Below are positions 9,311 through 19,002 of a stretch of 64,000 nucleotides of DNA, piece after piece. The notes under the pieces are model-generated. The model saw only the letters and a program-made list of their open reading frames with translations, ran no database searches and had not been told where the DNA came from. The stretch spans positions 1 through 64,000 of the forward strand of contig LGRX02035483.1 of the NCBI GenBank assembly GCA_001247695.2. Reading direction: 5' to 3'. This stretch comes from Cymbomonas tetramitiformis (taxonomy: Eukaryota; Chlorophyta; Pyramimonadophyceae; Pyramimonadales; Pyramimonadaceae). The first letter of the stretch is position 1. Each line of letters starts with the position of its first letter. The translations under genes and the position numbers were made by a program.

Positions 9311-10970
9311 TCAAATTCCGGCATATTGTCTCCATTTCAAAGGAATTGGTAGCAAGGTGCGACTGTACTCGCGATCGTCGTACACGACGTGCGTTCCCGC
9401 TCCGCACTCTTCCAAAGAGCGCGCCCACAGTGACTCGAAGAAATATTCAAATTGCACACTGTACCGAGTGCTCGCATTGGTCATGCCGAAAACGGTATTC
9501 TCCACTCTATGTTCGATAACGAACTCCCTAAACGCCTGGTCACGAAGCTGTTCCTTGTCCACACATTTCAGGTGAATGAGCAGTATATCCGACTCTGCGC
9601 GCTCGTCGCAGTCTGACACTTTCTCCGGTCCAAACTCCGTCAGCCACTTGGGGTCCTCGGGCGTCCACGAGTGCCCCCCCGAACCATAGGTACCCGTTGC
9701 GCGCGTGAGCATCGTCTTACAGTAATATGGGTCGCTAACTCGCCAGAAATTTCGTTGACGCAGTATGGGTTGTGACCGATCGATGACAGATTCGTCACCC
9801 GACTGCTTCACGTTGAAACCATGAGCGCGTCTCCAAGGTCTGACTCCCGCGTCGCGCTCCACTTGCGCGGAAAACTCCGAAATGTACTGCGCAAGTCCCT
9901 TCGGGTACTTATCCGGGTCGGGGACAAGGAATTCGTCGTCCTATCAGAAAAAAGACGCGAACCTTTCAGTCACGGTCGTCCTCGACGCACGGACCGTCAA
10001 TAGTCATCTTCACGATCTAAATGTCATTCACCATTTACATTGATTACATGTATAGACCGAATCCCTGCTTTATCTTCAGCATTGCAAACACACGTCTATA
10101 ATAATCTATGGTATCAACAAACATAGATTCTTACATAGATACAAGAATCAACAAACTGTTCGAATATTTAGACCTAAACAACAACGACTCGTTGTTGGAA
10201 CACTGCTTTCATACATTTCACCGATTCGACAGAAAAGCTGGAGCGTGACCAGCTCTTACCTCGGCAAAGATGACATTGGCGTATCCGTAATCGTCGCGAA
10301 GAAGTTTGGATATGAGATTAGCAAAATCCGTCGTCGTCTGTCCAATATGGTGTCCCTCTCCGCAATGTGCGGCGATCAGTTTGGATCCCATGGACATCAT
10401 TTTGATCATGGTCGGTGTCGGGTGGAACTCTCGCACAGCCTTTGTGATATTGCACACATGATTCATCTCGCACTCACCGCCAATGTGGATTCCGACATAC
10501 AGATTTTCCGCGCCGAGGTGTCGAGCGTAATACTTATGGAACGTGTGTTGCTGCCTGGAGTTGTACATGCGAGTCATGGTGACGACCGCGGTGCCGTGCG
10601 CCGGCGGGTCGACCGCCGATCGTCTGGCCTCATCGTTCATCACGGGATAGTCGGCACGGCGAAAGGCTTCTGACGTGCACGGATGCATGGCGTACCAGAG
10701 GGCGTAAGGTTTGGTGATCCCGTGGACGTCGTGACCATGCGACCGATTTTGAAAATCGGGAGGGTACCACTGGACGTATCTTGCGTTCTGCGCCGCTAAC
10801 AGTGCCATGCTCGTGACCGCGCCTGCATCCGCACCAGCGAAAGCCGACGCGTCATACACAGGAGCTTTGAAAATCGGTTGAGTACAGGAGGTTTGAAAGT
10901 CGGTTCTTGTAAGCGGTGAAAAACTGCGGGCCAATATCGGCAGTGCAATTTCGAACATAATGTAGGGCAA
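9311..10970 (-). pseudogene. Broken glycosyltransferase-like gene
   Basis: Two collinear minus-strand pieces look like halves of one enzyme. The upstream piece (10218-10970) carries VVTMTRMYNSRQQHTFHKYYARHLGAENLYVG in pattern, like the start of a GT-A fold. The downstream piece (9311-9943) opens with DDEFLVPD, a DxD-like metal motif, then YYCKTMLTRATGT and a Trp-rich tail. Between them the reading is closed: TGA and TAG codons lie side by side just before DDEF (around 9941-9946), and about 270 bp separate the pieces. A hydrophobic stretch containing LLLLPVAVIIP lies further upstream (about 11034-11079) in another frame, as if the membrane anchor was also frameshifted away. I infer a decaying secretory-pathway glycosyltransferase. 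Sequencing error could explain one lesion but hardly all of them. Confidence 0.6.
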
Positions 10971-11398
10971 GAGCCAGGCTTGTCAAAATTCGACCCTCGA
11001 TGAAAGTACCTTGTCGGGTGTCTTCAGAAGTAACAGCGTTTGTGGGGATGATCACCGCGACTGGTAGCAGCAAGAGTACACGGACCCGATTGTTCCGGGC
11101 AAATATTTTTTTCGATGGATTCAAAAACCGTCGAACGAAGCACAAGGCGTTTGCAGACATCGGGATTTGCACTTCACAGGATACGCTCAGATCCACCTCG
11201 TTTTTTTTTTTTTGCGGTATTCGTAACACTTGATCACGGATGATATCTGGAATCGTATATCGTGCGAAGCTTCGTGAGCACTTATACCGAAAGTTCAAAA
11301 AAGCCCGCTTTTTGCGATCGCGCAATGGCATGTATATATATGCAAGGAGTGCACGGGTCGTGCACTGTTGTCATCTCAGCGTATTGATTCTCGTCGAG
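10971..11398. other. Intergenic; possible 5' relic of the glycosyltransferase and promoter of the next gene
   Basis: The minus strand carries the out-of-frame hydrophobic anchor described for the relic. The plus strand has a T13 run near 11202 and a TATATATA box at 11333-11340. Confidence 0.45.
11333..11340 (+). promoter_or_regulatory. TATA box for the gene at 11399
   Basis: TATATATA, 59-66 nt before the ATG at 11399. Its position decides against the longer frame that begins at 11240. Confidence 0.6.
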
Positions 11399-12940
11399 AT
11401 GTCGGCGGTGATAAATGAAGACTCCAAGCTCAAAAAACAAAGACCTGATACGAAAGCGGATAACGCGTTGGAGGCTTCGGTGCTTGCGATGCAACGCTTT
11501 GCTCCCGCCGACCACCACAAGAAGGTCCGTCAAAAGTGGTACACAACGTTTCGAAGCATATCGAAAGAGTTTGTGGAGCGGGAGGTTTTCGATTGCAAAT
11601 GGTCCACGTCGTGCAATGTGCGCGGGCGTCGCGGCAGCCCACCACTGCTCGAAAAAACGGCAAACAAATCTCATTTAGAAACGTCGTGCGTGTACCGAAA
11701 TCGGGAAGTACCAACGTACGCGTTTTGCAAGACGCTCGATGCACACCAAGATACTGTCAATGTGCTGAAATTGAACGTGTCCGTCGAATTTGACTCCTTG
11801 TACAGAGGCTTTGCAAACGACTCTGTGTACATAAAAAAGGTTCAAGTCTCTTACCCCGAACTCGATGTCGCGCTTCCTCCGTCTCTGTTTCCAGAGAAGA
11901 CGCATTTCACAATGTGCGATTTCGAAGTTGACGAATGCGAGAGTGGTACCGGAACGCCGATTTCGGGCGTACCTTTGGCGTGGCCCTTAAGTTCCCAGTT
12001 TCTTCACGACGATTCGGATACCGACTTTTACGACAACGAATTTACGACAACCCCGTTTGACGCACTCGTCGCCTTCTTAGGATATCTGATGACCCGAAGA
12101 GACGACTCCGAATTTCTGAACACGACCGGTGTTCGTATCGAGGACGTCGTGGAATCGATCGGCCTGCTTTCGCGCGTCAGAGTCACTCTGTCAGACGCGA
12201 CCGTGAAGATCTCTCTAGGCGAATTGTTTGTACACAAAAACTTAGATCCTAAGCACGATGCCGTACAAGGCAACGCATTCTCTTCTGCCCCGAAATCTCT
12301 TGGAAAAGTACACGCCGCCAGTTTCGTACACGCGTACAACGACGTGCAAGGAGTGCCGATGCTGATGGACTTGGTGCTGTGGAACGAGCATCAACAAGAT
12401 ATTTTCCGAACGTCGTGCATTCCCCTCGACACGCAAGGCAATGGCTTGGTCAAGACTCGTTCGCTTATCAGCTACCCGCGTTTAAGACATCTCAACCGGA
12501 TGTACGTGGCGGGAGATGACGCCGACAAACGAAAAGCGGAGGATGTGGCGCACGCGCTTTTCGCGTATCGCCGTAGTGTAGATATCGAGGACAGCTTTTT
12601 CGGCGATGACTATCGACAAGCTGACGACCCGTTGCGTCGTTGCCAAATAAGACACTTCTACCTTAACATATCGAGGCGCTGTGGATACGACAGTACCGTT
12701 CCGGAGGCGTCCGGTGCCGCATCGAGCTCGAGCAGTGAAATAATGGACTCTGACAGCTCAGGTGACGATCGCGAGTCGCGTCGTCGCCTCGAGTTGGAAC
12801 ATTCAGTTCGGTATGCTCACGAGTCAAACTCTGACAGCGAAAGCGACAGTCAAGAATTACAGCGTCGTATCGCTTTGGAACGCGCCATTTACGGGTCGGA
12901 GTCGGACGACGCGGAGTCAGAGGACGACCGTCCATTATAA
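11399..12940 (+). CDS. Protein of unknown function with acidic serine-rich tail (long paralogue)
   Basis: The protein has 513 residues. It shares blocks with the 252-residue protein at 53743-54501: RxxWYxxFxSxxKxFVEREVF near the N-terminus, FCKSLDA in the middle, and LNxMYVxxDDxxKRKAE with FAYR late in the protein. The two also share a Ser/Asp tail (here residues ~440-513, runs such as SDSSGDDRESRRRLELE). About 260 residues in the middle are absent from the short copy. There is no signal or membrane segment, so a nuclear or cytoplasmic role is likely. The acidic tail could bind basic proteins or be phosphorylated by casein kinase 2 (inference). Confidence 0.75.
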   Translation: MSAVINEDSKLKKQRPDTKADNALEASVLAMQRFAPADHHKKVRQKWYTTFRSISKEFVEREVFDCKWSTSCNVRGRRGSPPLLEKTANKSHLETSCVYRNREVPTYAFCKTLDAHQDTVNVLKLNVSVEFDSLYRGFANDSVYIKKVQVSYPELDVALPPSLFPEKTHFTMCDFEVDECESGTGTPISGVPLAWPLSSQFLHDDSDTDFYDNEFTTTPFDALVAFLGYLMTRRDDSEFLNTTGVRIEDVVESIGLLSRVRVTLSDATVKISLGELFVHKNLDPKHDAVQGNAFSSAPKSLGKVHAASFVHAYNDVQGVPMLMDLVLWNEHQQDIFRTSCIPLDTQGNGLVKTRSLISYPRLRHLNRMYVAGDDADKRKAEDVAHALFAYRRSVDIEDSFFGDDYRQADDPLRRCQIRHFYLNISRRCGYDSTVPEASGAASSSSSEIMDSDSSGDDRESRRRLELEHSVRYAHESNSDSESDSQELQRRIALERAIYGSESDDAESEDDRPL

Positions 12941-13361
12941 AAAGGCAACCTCTTATTGAAAACCGATCTTTAGAATCGATTATCGTAAGATGTCGGAGTT
13001 TGTATAGTGCACCAATTCCGATATGCGTGTATAGGTATTGTATGTTACTACTAACGATGTTACTACTAATGCCGGGCATCTTAAACCGCTTTAACGAAGG
13101 TATCGGATCCGAAAGAATTATTCTGTTGGCTTTTAAGATGACGACCGCGACGGCTTACTTTTTGTTCGGTGTTTTCAAATAACTCGCGTGCATCCCGACA
13201 AGGAAACGCAGAAAATGCTCACAAGCGTGATCCGTCGTGCATCGCGATTTTTTTAATTCGATACTTACACGACGAGCGCGCTCGCGCACGCTGGGTCCGA
13301 GTTCAGAACCCAAGTTAAGACATAATCATAATATCATAATACAGCCGCCGAAAGTCGACTC
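12941..13361. other. Intergenic, possible 46-codon membrane frame
   Basis: ATG at 13042 to the stop at 13182 gives 46 residues with two hydrophobic stretches (MLLLTMLLLMPGIL and TATAYFLFGVF). No clear promoter precedes it, so I mention it only as a possibility. There is no other recognised feature. Confidence 0.3.
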
Positions 13362-14666
13362 CTACGTGGTGCACGAGGTTGGCGTGCTCTCGGGCGTGGG
13401 CGCGCTTCGGAGGCAACCGTGCTCGTAGGCGTACTCATAACAGTCCAGGTTCCCTCCGCGAGTCGCCCCGTGGCAGGTCGTTTCGTCCCACGGGCAACCG
13501 TGCTCGTGGGCGTACTTCAAGCACGCCAGATGGCCGTTCAGAGCGGCGTCCTCGCAGACCCTCTCGTTCCACCCGCAGCCGCGCTCGCGAGCGTACCTCA
13601 GACAGCCTAGGTTCCCTCCGTGGGCAGCTCCGCGACAGGTGTCCGCGTCCCACGGGCAGCCGTGCTCGTGCGCGTATTTCAAGCACTCAAGACGTCCTTC
13701 AACAGCCGCCTCGGCGCAAGTGTTTTCGTCCCACGGGAAACCGTGCTCGTGAGCGTATTTCAAGCATTCCAGCCAGCCCCCGGACGCGGCGAACTCGCAC
13801 ACCTCCTCGTCCACGGCGCAGTGACTCAGATGAGCGTACGCGAGGCAATCCAGATGCCCTCTCCCCGCGGCGACCTTGCAAGTGTCGTCGCCGGCGTCGC
13901 AGCCGTTGGCCAGCGCGTAGATCAGGCACGCCAGCCGGCCGTGGGCCGCGGCCTGTATGCAGGTGTTCTCGTTCCACTGGCATCCGTTCTTGTGGGCGTA
14001 CACGAGGCATTCCAGATGGCCCTCCTCAGCGGCTGCGGCACAGGTATTTTCGTTCCACTCGCAGCCCCGTTGGTGGGCGTAGGCGAGGCATTCCAAGTGC
14101 CCGCCCGCCGCGGCGGCGGCGCAGACCTGCTCGTCCCACTCGCATCCGCGCGTGTGGGCGTACTCCAAGCAACTGAAATGTCCAGCGTGGGCGGCCACCT
14201 CGCAGGTGTCCCGATCCCACGGCGCGTCGAGGCTTCGTGCGTACTCGAGCATGTCCAGCTGACCCCGTCCGGCAATAAGCGCGCACGCGCACCGCAACCA
14301 GTCGAAGTCGAAATGGCGTGGGTCGGTTCCCACAGTGAATCGAAACAAAGAGGGCGTGGCGCTCAGAGTTTCGGGCGCCTGCAAGCTCACGAATTCGCGG
14401 TACCGATCTCTCATGCACTCGCACGTCATGCGCAGAAGCGCCTTGTCGGTCGGCGTGAACAGCGGATCGATCACAAAGTCCCACACCTCCGTTCCCAACA
14501 GAACCGTGAGCATCGATTGCCGCGTTGCTCTCAGCGCTCCGCTCTTATTAGCGCCGCGCGTGTGCGACTCCACCGTCCAGCGCGACCTGAGGAGGGCGAC
14601 CTCCCTTGGTACATCGGAGCGCAACGTGATCACCGAAGGCTCGTGATTCCGGTTATCCGCGATCAT
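13362..14666 (-). CDS. Ankyrin-type repeat protein with F-box-like N-terminus (paralogue 3)
   Basis: The protein has 434 residues. The F-box-like part (about residues 60-95) reads WDFVIDPLFTPTDKALLRMT, then SATPSLFRF. About 12 repeats of 26-27 residues follow, with YAHEHGCPWDxxTC cores, running almost to the C-terminus. Trp and Cys at fixed repeat positions match the other paralogues. The gene stands alone, with a large upstream region carrying the GTCGATCGAAC element and no close TATA box. Confidence 0.85.
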   Translation of the reverse strand: MIADNRNHEPSVITLRSDVPREVALLRSRWTVESHTRGANKSGALRATRQSMLTVLLGTEVWDFVIDPLFTPTDKALLRMTCECMRDRYREFVSLQAPETLSATPSLFRFTVGTDPRHFDFDWLRCACALIAGRGQLDMLEYARSLDAPWDRDTCEVAAHAGHFSCLEYAHTRGCEWDEQVCAAAAAGGHLECLAYAHQRGCEWNENTCAAAAEEGHLECLVYAHKNGCQWNENTCIQAAAHGRLACLIYALANGCDAGDDTCKVAAGRGHLDCLAYAHLSHCAVDEEVCEFAASGGWLECLKYAHEHGFPWDENTCAEAAVEGRLECLKYAHEHGCPWDADTCRGAAHGGNLGCLRYARERGCGWNERVCEDAALNGHLACLKYAHEHGCPWDETTCHGATRGGNLDCYEYAYEHGCLRSAPTPESTPTSCTT

Positions 14667-15606
14667 CGCTCCAGGTCAAAGATTGTTTGCTACGAAGAGA
14701 AGTGCGTCGAGCGGTTTGTTTGTCGGCGAGTTCTCGAGCCCGAGCTTCTGGTACGACCGAGACTCTGCACCATCTCGACTGTCATTCGGAAGTTCGATCG
14801 ACAGAGTCGTTCGCTGGCACCGCGATCAAACTCTCCGACGTTCAACGCGCTCACGCGCAATGCAACCCTTATATACATATGTGATTGTAAACATGTCTTC
14901 GACTACTCGAGCTGCGATTCTTCCATATATTATCCGCGTTCGCAATTGTACTTGTTGGTAAACGTTCCGGTTTTATCTCTATTTTCTACAGTGGTGTTTT
15001 CTTTGATTCCGTAAAGCGTCGTAGTTGAAAAGATTTCTTAATTAAAACTTTCGCTTTAAACGTACGGTATGTGCAGAGTTGAGCACAGTAATAAGTGTGG
15101 TAGGGAATACGACCGAGTGCCCGCTCGAACAAAAATAATGCCAGACGATAAAGATAAGCGGGTTATACTCCTTGTTTTTTCAGCACTGATAATCTTTCTT
15201 ATAAACACATACTGCTGTTGCTTATAACGGAATATACCGGAGTTTTTGCTTGGCTGCAGCCCGGGCAACCGATCGGAAATCCCGGATACGTATCGGGACG
15301 ATATCCGAGCCCAAGATATTTTGTGAATAACACACACACGCGCACATATATATATAAGTATATTAGCCCGTCATCCGGCTCACAGTAAGGCCGGGAAAAT
15401 AATTTACTCGTACGCCCGAGGCGGCACGCTCTGACCGAACTGCACATGCAAAATCTATGTATTTATTATTTACGGATAAAAAGAGGCGATCGAACAGAAA
15501 TCGATGCATGTAAGCGAGCAGGTCGCTACTAAAAAAGACGTCCTTTCCTATTGTAAGGTTGTGCCATGGCAAGACTGTTGCCTCAACCTACGCAGAGGAA
15601 CGGCGA
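14667..15606. other. Long intergenic region
   Basis: It contains the GTCGATCGAAC site at 14792, a TATATATAAG-like sequence near 14872 (minus) and TATATATATAAG near 15347 (plus). No reading frame after the plus-strand box exceeds about 28 codons. I see no dispersed repeat. It may hold an RNA gene or simply promoters. Confidence 0.4.
14792..14802 (-). promoter_or_regulatory. GTCGATCGAAC element upstream of ankyrin gene 3
   Basis: Exact element on the minus strand, 126 nt before the ATG at 14666. Confidence 0.65.
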
Positions 15607-17394
15607 TCAGTTCTCCGGTTTCGGCCTTTTACCAAGAATAGACAGTATTGCTGTTGTGCGAGAGTTGCCCACGATCGCTTCCTCCGATTTCGGCAAGGCG
15701 CGACGCGATTGGAGAAAGTGACGCTGCACCTCCTTCAATCCCTCTTTGCTTATTTTTCCACCGAAGACCTTCACCGTTGTCGTGACAAATATCAGAGAAT
15801 CTGTGTACGCCTGCGCTTCTCCTTTTGCGTATTGCGTGTACGCTGTCAGTTGCGCGTCTTGGCCTCCCACCAGAGCGGCCTCTCTGCCAATTAAACTCTT
15901 AAGGTCCGTCCGAGTTTTTTGCACATCCATCATAGCTTTCAGCATCGAGGCGAAGGGCGACTTGGCGTACTCCTCCAAGAACTTATTCATAAATGAACAA
16001 TTGGGATGAGCGTAGAGGAGTCCTTTGGTCATGTTCAAGTACTCTTCGGGAATATTTTTTTTTAACAGGTCTCTTTGACAAAATATCTCGAGCAGCGACA
16101 ACGCCGAAGACAGATGCTTGCCGTCTTCAACGTACAGCCCTTTTAAACAGACGTACAGACTGCACTCGGCGGTCACACCTTCCTGTGCGCGATCCTTGAA
16201 GCGCGTGCTGGCCAGCAGGCTCATGTACCGCTTCAAGCAGTCCTCGGCCTCGAGGTTGTGCTCGTGGAAGAAAGCCTCCGGTGCGTACATCAGAAAATCG
16301 ATCGCTCCAAATATGCAAGGTGGGAAACCTTTCTTATGTTCCAATATCCTGGCCAGCGGCTGGTTGAGGTTGTCCGCATCCGTATCTCCGCAAACAATCT
16401 TCCAGGTATATTCGAAGAGAGCCCCAAGCTTAATTCGCTGCGAACTCGTTTGCCGCTCTTGTGTCCAAATCCGCCAAACGGACAGCAGGGCGTACACAAA
16501 ACTCAGGGGTACAAGATCGACCAGAGGTGCAGTGCGGCTTAAATCGTACAGATGGGGAGAAGTTGCCCACTCGTTTACAAACTCCTCGACAGAGCTCAGC
16601 GATGATGACACTGTAATCTTGTATTCCAGTCGAGCGCATACGACGAAGAATATATGAAAGGTCACGATCCGATTTTGGGTTTGCTCAGTCAGTTGTAATT
16701 CAGACCTTGTAACGTGCCGCATCGGTATTTTTACCATCTCCAGTATTTCGTCTGTCACGTTCATGTAGTTGTTCTTGTGTTTTCTCTGCAAACGCGGAAT
16801 CAAGTGGAAGAGACTGTTTATCGCTTCCACAAGTCTGCGACAATCTTCCGTTTGCTTCAAATTTGTCACAAGTGGCTCGATTTTCGCATACAAATGCCGG
16901 GCGATGTGCAGTTGCTCTCGCTTGCTATTCTCGTCACTCGAATTCTTTTTTGCAAGCTCAAAACACGCGTTGACCACATATTGATTTGGCATCAGCATCG
17001 CAGTTCCCTTTTCAGCCCCTTGGCGACACAGCAACTCCACGAACTCCTTGTACCCACCGGAGTTCGGTTCATCGTCGTACTTGTCGCTCAGTATCAAGAC
17101 TATCCTCCCGTCCCAATGATATGGTTCGAACCACTCCCACACGATCTCTTTCGAGGTACGATAACACTCGACGAGGACCTGCGCCATCTCTTCAAACCTC
17201 TCCTCTAGCTTCCTTTTCTCCTCGTCCTCCCCTTCCTGCGCACAGTCCTCCTCTAATTTTTTCTCGAATTCTTCCAAGTCAAATTCCCCGTCGGTGCTTT
17301 CATCGTCGTTTTCAGAATCCTTCATCGCAGCATCCGGTGCACAAAGCGCGCAGGCATCAGCCTGATCGTCGTACGGACTTGCGCAAACAGACAT
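15607..17394 (-). CDS. Large helical protein of unknown function (595 residues)
   Basis: I do not recognise a family. Residues ~27-75 are very acidic and likely coiled coil (runs such as EEFEKKLEEDCAQEGEDEEKR in pattern). The rest is mainly amphipathic helix without membrane segments, suggesting a soluble helical-repeat fold. It is the first of three long minus-strand genes (15.6-22.6 kb) of similar style. The start at 17394 is supported by a TATA box at 17457-17464. Three copies of a repeat carrying the GTCGATCGAAC element lie further upstream, so it may be under both promoter types. Confidence 0.75.
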   Translation of the reverse strand: MSVCASPYDDQADACALCAPDAAMKDSENDDESTDGEFDLEEFEKKLEEDCAQEGEDEEKRKLEERFEEMAQVLVECYRTSKEIVWEWFEPYHWDGRIVLILSDKYDDEPNSGGYKEFVELLCRQGAEKGTAMLMPNQYVVNACFELAKKNSSDENSKREQLHIARHLYAKIEPLVTNLKQTEDCRRLVEAINSLFHLIPRLQRKHKNNYMNVTDEILEMVKIPMRHVTRSELQLTEQTQNRIVTFHIFFVVCARLEYKITVSSSLSSVEEFVNEWATSPHLYDLSRTAPLVDLVPLSFVYALLSVWRIWTQERQTSSQRIKLGALFEYTWKIVCGDTDADNLNQPLARILEHKKGFPPCIFGAIDFLMYAPEAFFHEHNLEAEDCLKRYMSLLASTRFKDRAQEGVTAECSLYVCLKGLYVEDGKHLSSALSLLEIFCQRDLLKKNIPEEYLNMTKGLLYAHPNCSFMNKFLEEYAKSPFASMLKAMMDVQKTRTDLKSLIGREAALVGGQDAQLTAYTQYAKGEAQAYTDSLIFVTTTVKVFGGKISKEGLKEVQRHFLQSRRALPKSEEAIVGNSRTTAILSILGKRPKPEN

Positions 17395-17456
17395 GTTTAA
17401 TCAGCTCACAGTTTGTTGTGGACGTGCAACAATGGTAGACTTCACACCGATCAGGG

Positions 17457-17464
17457 TATTTATA
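17457..17464 (-). promoter_or_regulatory. TATA box for the gene at 17394
   Basis: TATAAATA on the minus strand, 63-70 nt before the ATG at 17394. Confidence 0.65.
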
Positions 17465-17554
17465 AGACGCCCGCGCTAAATTCTGTGACCAACAAAGTGA
17501 TCCTCGGGAGTGGCAAGCGATCTTTTCTCCCGCGTAATCACTTGTATACGCGAA

Positions 17555-17565
17555 GTTCGATCGAC
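17555..17565 (-). promoter_or_regulatory. GTCGATCGAAC element, repeat unit 1
   Basis: Exact element, 161 nt before the ATG at 17394. Confidence 0.6.
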
Positions 17566-17676
17566 ACGCTTTCGCGCACAAAAAGACGAAGATTGCGCGA
17601 TTTGATGATGAGAAAGCGATCCTCGTGAGTGGCGAATTGATATTTTCTCCCGTGTGCTTACTTAGTCGGATGCGAA

Positions 17677-17687
17677 GTTCGATCGAC
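17677..17687 (-). promoter_or_regulatory. GTCGATCGAAC element, repeat unit 2
   Basis: Exact element, second of three in the tandem repeat. Confidence 0.5.
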
Positions 17688-17801
17688 CCAATCGTCCGCG
17701 CGCGGAAATTCGAGACCCACGCGGTTCAATTACCAAAAAAGCAATCTTTGTGAGTGGTGGAGTGATCTTTTCTTCGATGCGGTTGTTTGCTTGTTTGTAG
17801 A

Positions 17802-17812
17802 GTTCGATCGAC
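17802..17812 (-). promoter_or_regulatory. GTCGATCGAAC element, repeat unit 3
   Basis: Exact element, third of three in the tandem repeat. Confidence 0.5.
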
Positions 17813-18072
17813 GTTGGTTTTCGCGCGCGGAAAAGGACACGGACCGCGACTGCTGACTTGCCACTGTTTGCATCGGCTACTCAGTAGCACTTTTTGGTGC
17901 ACAGGACCATCTGAACTGAACAATACGGCATCAAAGCGACGTAGTGTATGAAGGGGCGCTGATCGAGCGATGGTTACCTCGTCGATCGATCTCCCTGGAC
18001 CGGGGCGCTTTTGTGTGCTTCACCTTGCGCAGAGCCCCCTTTTTTGAGACGGACAAGCGTTACTTTTGGTTC

Positions 18073-18411
18073 ATGCATCGGGGGTTTTCACCTGTTCCTT
18101 TCATCGCGTTCGTCGACACGATAGGCGACGACGCCCTTTCGGCGTTGAGCACCACCACGAGTTTTTTCAAGATGCGCGAAGCTTTTCCCAAGGACTTTGC
18201 GGGCCAGTTGCTGGCCATGACCGACATGTGCGTGCGACTGGAACACGCCAACAGGCTTTTCGTGGACGCTCGCTGCGCGGCGTGGAAGGAGGCCCTGGAT
18301 CATCTAACGTCTCGCGACCAGCCGGTGTTTTTATGCTTGGTCGAAGCGTACCCGGTCCTGCCGAGCGACCGAGTGCGCTTCATAACCCAACTGGCGATGC
18401 TCCTGAAGTGA
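18073..18411 (+). CDS. Small protein of unknown function, possibly 5'-truncated
   Basis: This frame has 112 residues from the first ATG, but coding-like sequence continues upstream to about 17944 with no ATG before an in-frame stop near 17917. The upstream part reads naturally (RGAFVCFTLRRAPFFETDKRYF), so the true start may be lost or non-standard. The remainder is a compact helical protein (FPKDFAGQLLAMTDMCVRLEHANRLF in pattern). No family is recognised. It follows the triple repeat, whose elements point the other way. Confidence 0.5.
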   Translation: MHRGFSPVPFIAFVDTIGDDALSALSTTTSFFKMREAFPKDFAGQLLAMTDMCVRLEHANRLFVDARCAAWKEALDHLTSRDQPVFLCLVEAYPVLPSDRVRFITQLAMLLK

Positions 18412-19002
18412 GTTTAAGCGACGAGGAGACAGTATGCATGGTGCTTTAGACGTGAGGATTTCTTTGCACTCGCTAAGTTGTTCGCCCACCCAGGCGATGC
18501 CATTCTCACATTGACACACTCGCCCGACGCTGTTGCGGCGAGGTGTGTGAAGCTTTTTTAGGGTCGGGTTTTTGTAAGTATTTTGAATAGAGTGTTTTTT
18601 AAGACATAACAATGCTATTGCAATCGGTGTAAAGGGTGAGCAAAATTCACACGTTGATCGAAAAACAACTCTTCAAAATCTCTTCAGAGTGGTTTATGAA
18701 ACCGGTTCACACGAGTGTCACATATTTTTCGCGCGCGCGAGACACCCCCCCCCCCATGCCTCGCGCGCGCGAAATTTTCTGTGCGTGGAAAATCAAGCTG
18801 CGAGTGTGCTGCGTGAGAGGACCGCATGTTTCAATATTTTCGGGTTTCATATGACTCGACGCAAAACCATGAGACTAAACGGGTTTTGCTTGTCCCGTCT
18901 TACACTGCGGTTCGTGACTGATACATCTTCGCTCGATCATCGGATCGCGTGGTCTACAACACATGTATTTTACTTGTCCACACTTGCATTTCCATTGTCA
19001 AT
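18412..19002. other. Intergenic with a GC palindrome
   Basis: Apart from the palindrome at 18727-18774, I see no gene or repeat. It separates two converging genes. Confidence 0.5.
18727..18774. repeat. GC-stem, poly-C-loop palindrome 2
   Basis: TTTCGCGCGCGCGAG and CTCGCGCGCGCGAAA arms flank a C-run of about 11. The flanking sequence differs from the other copies, so the palindrome itself is the mobile or conserved unit. Confidence 0.9.

Larger units (their letters stand above)
17490..17835 (-). repeat. Triple tandem repeat (~123 bp) carrying promoter elements
   Basis: There are three diverged units. Each has a GATCCTCGTGAGTGG-like block, then TTTTCTCCCG-like sequence, then the 11-bp element (17555-17565, 17677-17687 and 17802-17812, spaced 122 and 125 bp), then a GC-rich TTCGCGCGCGG block. 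On the minus strand the elements read GTCGATCGAAC, facing the 595-residue gene. Confidence 0.8.
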
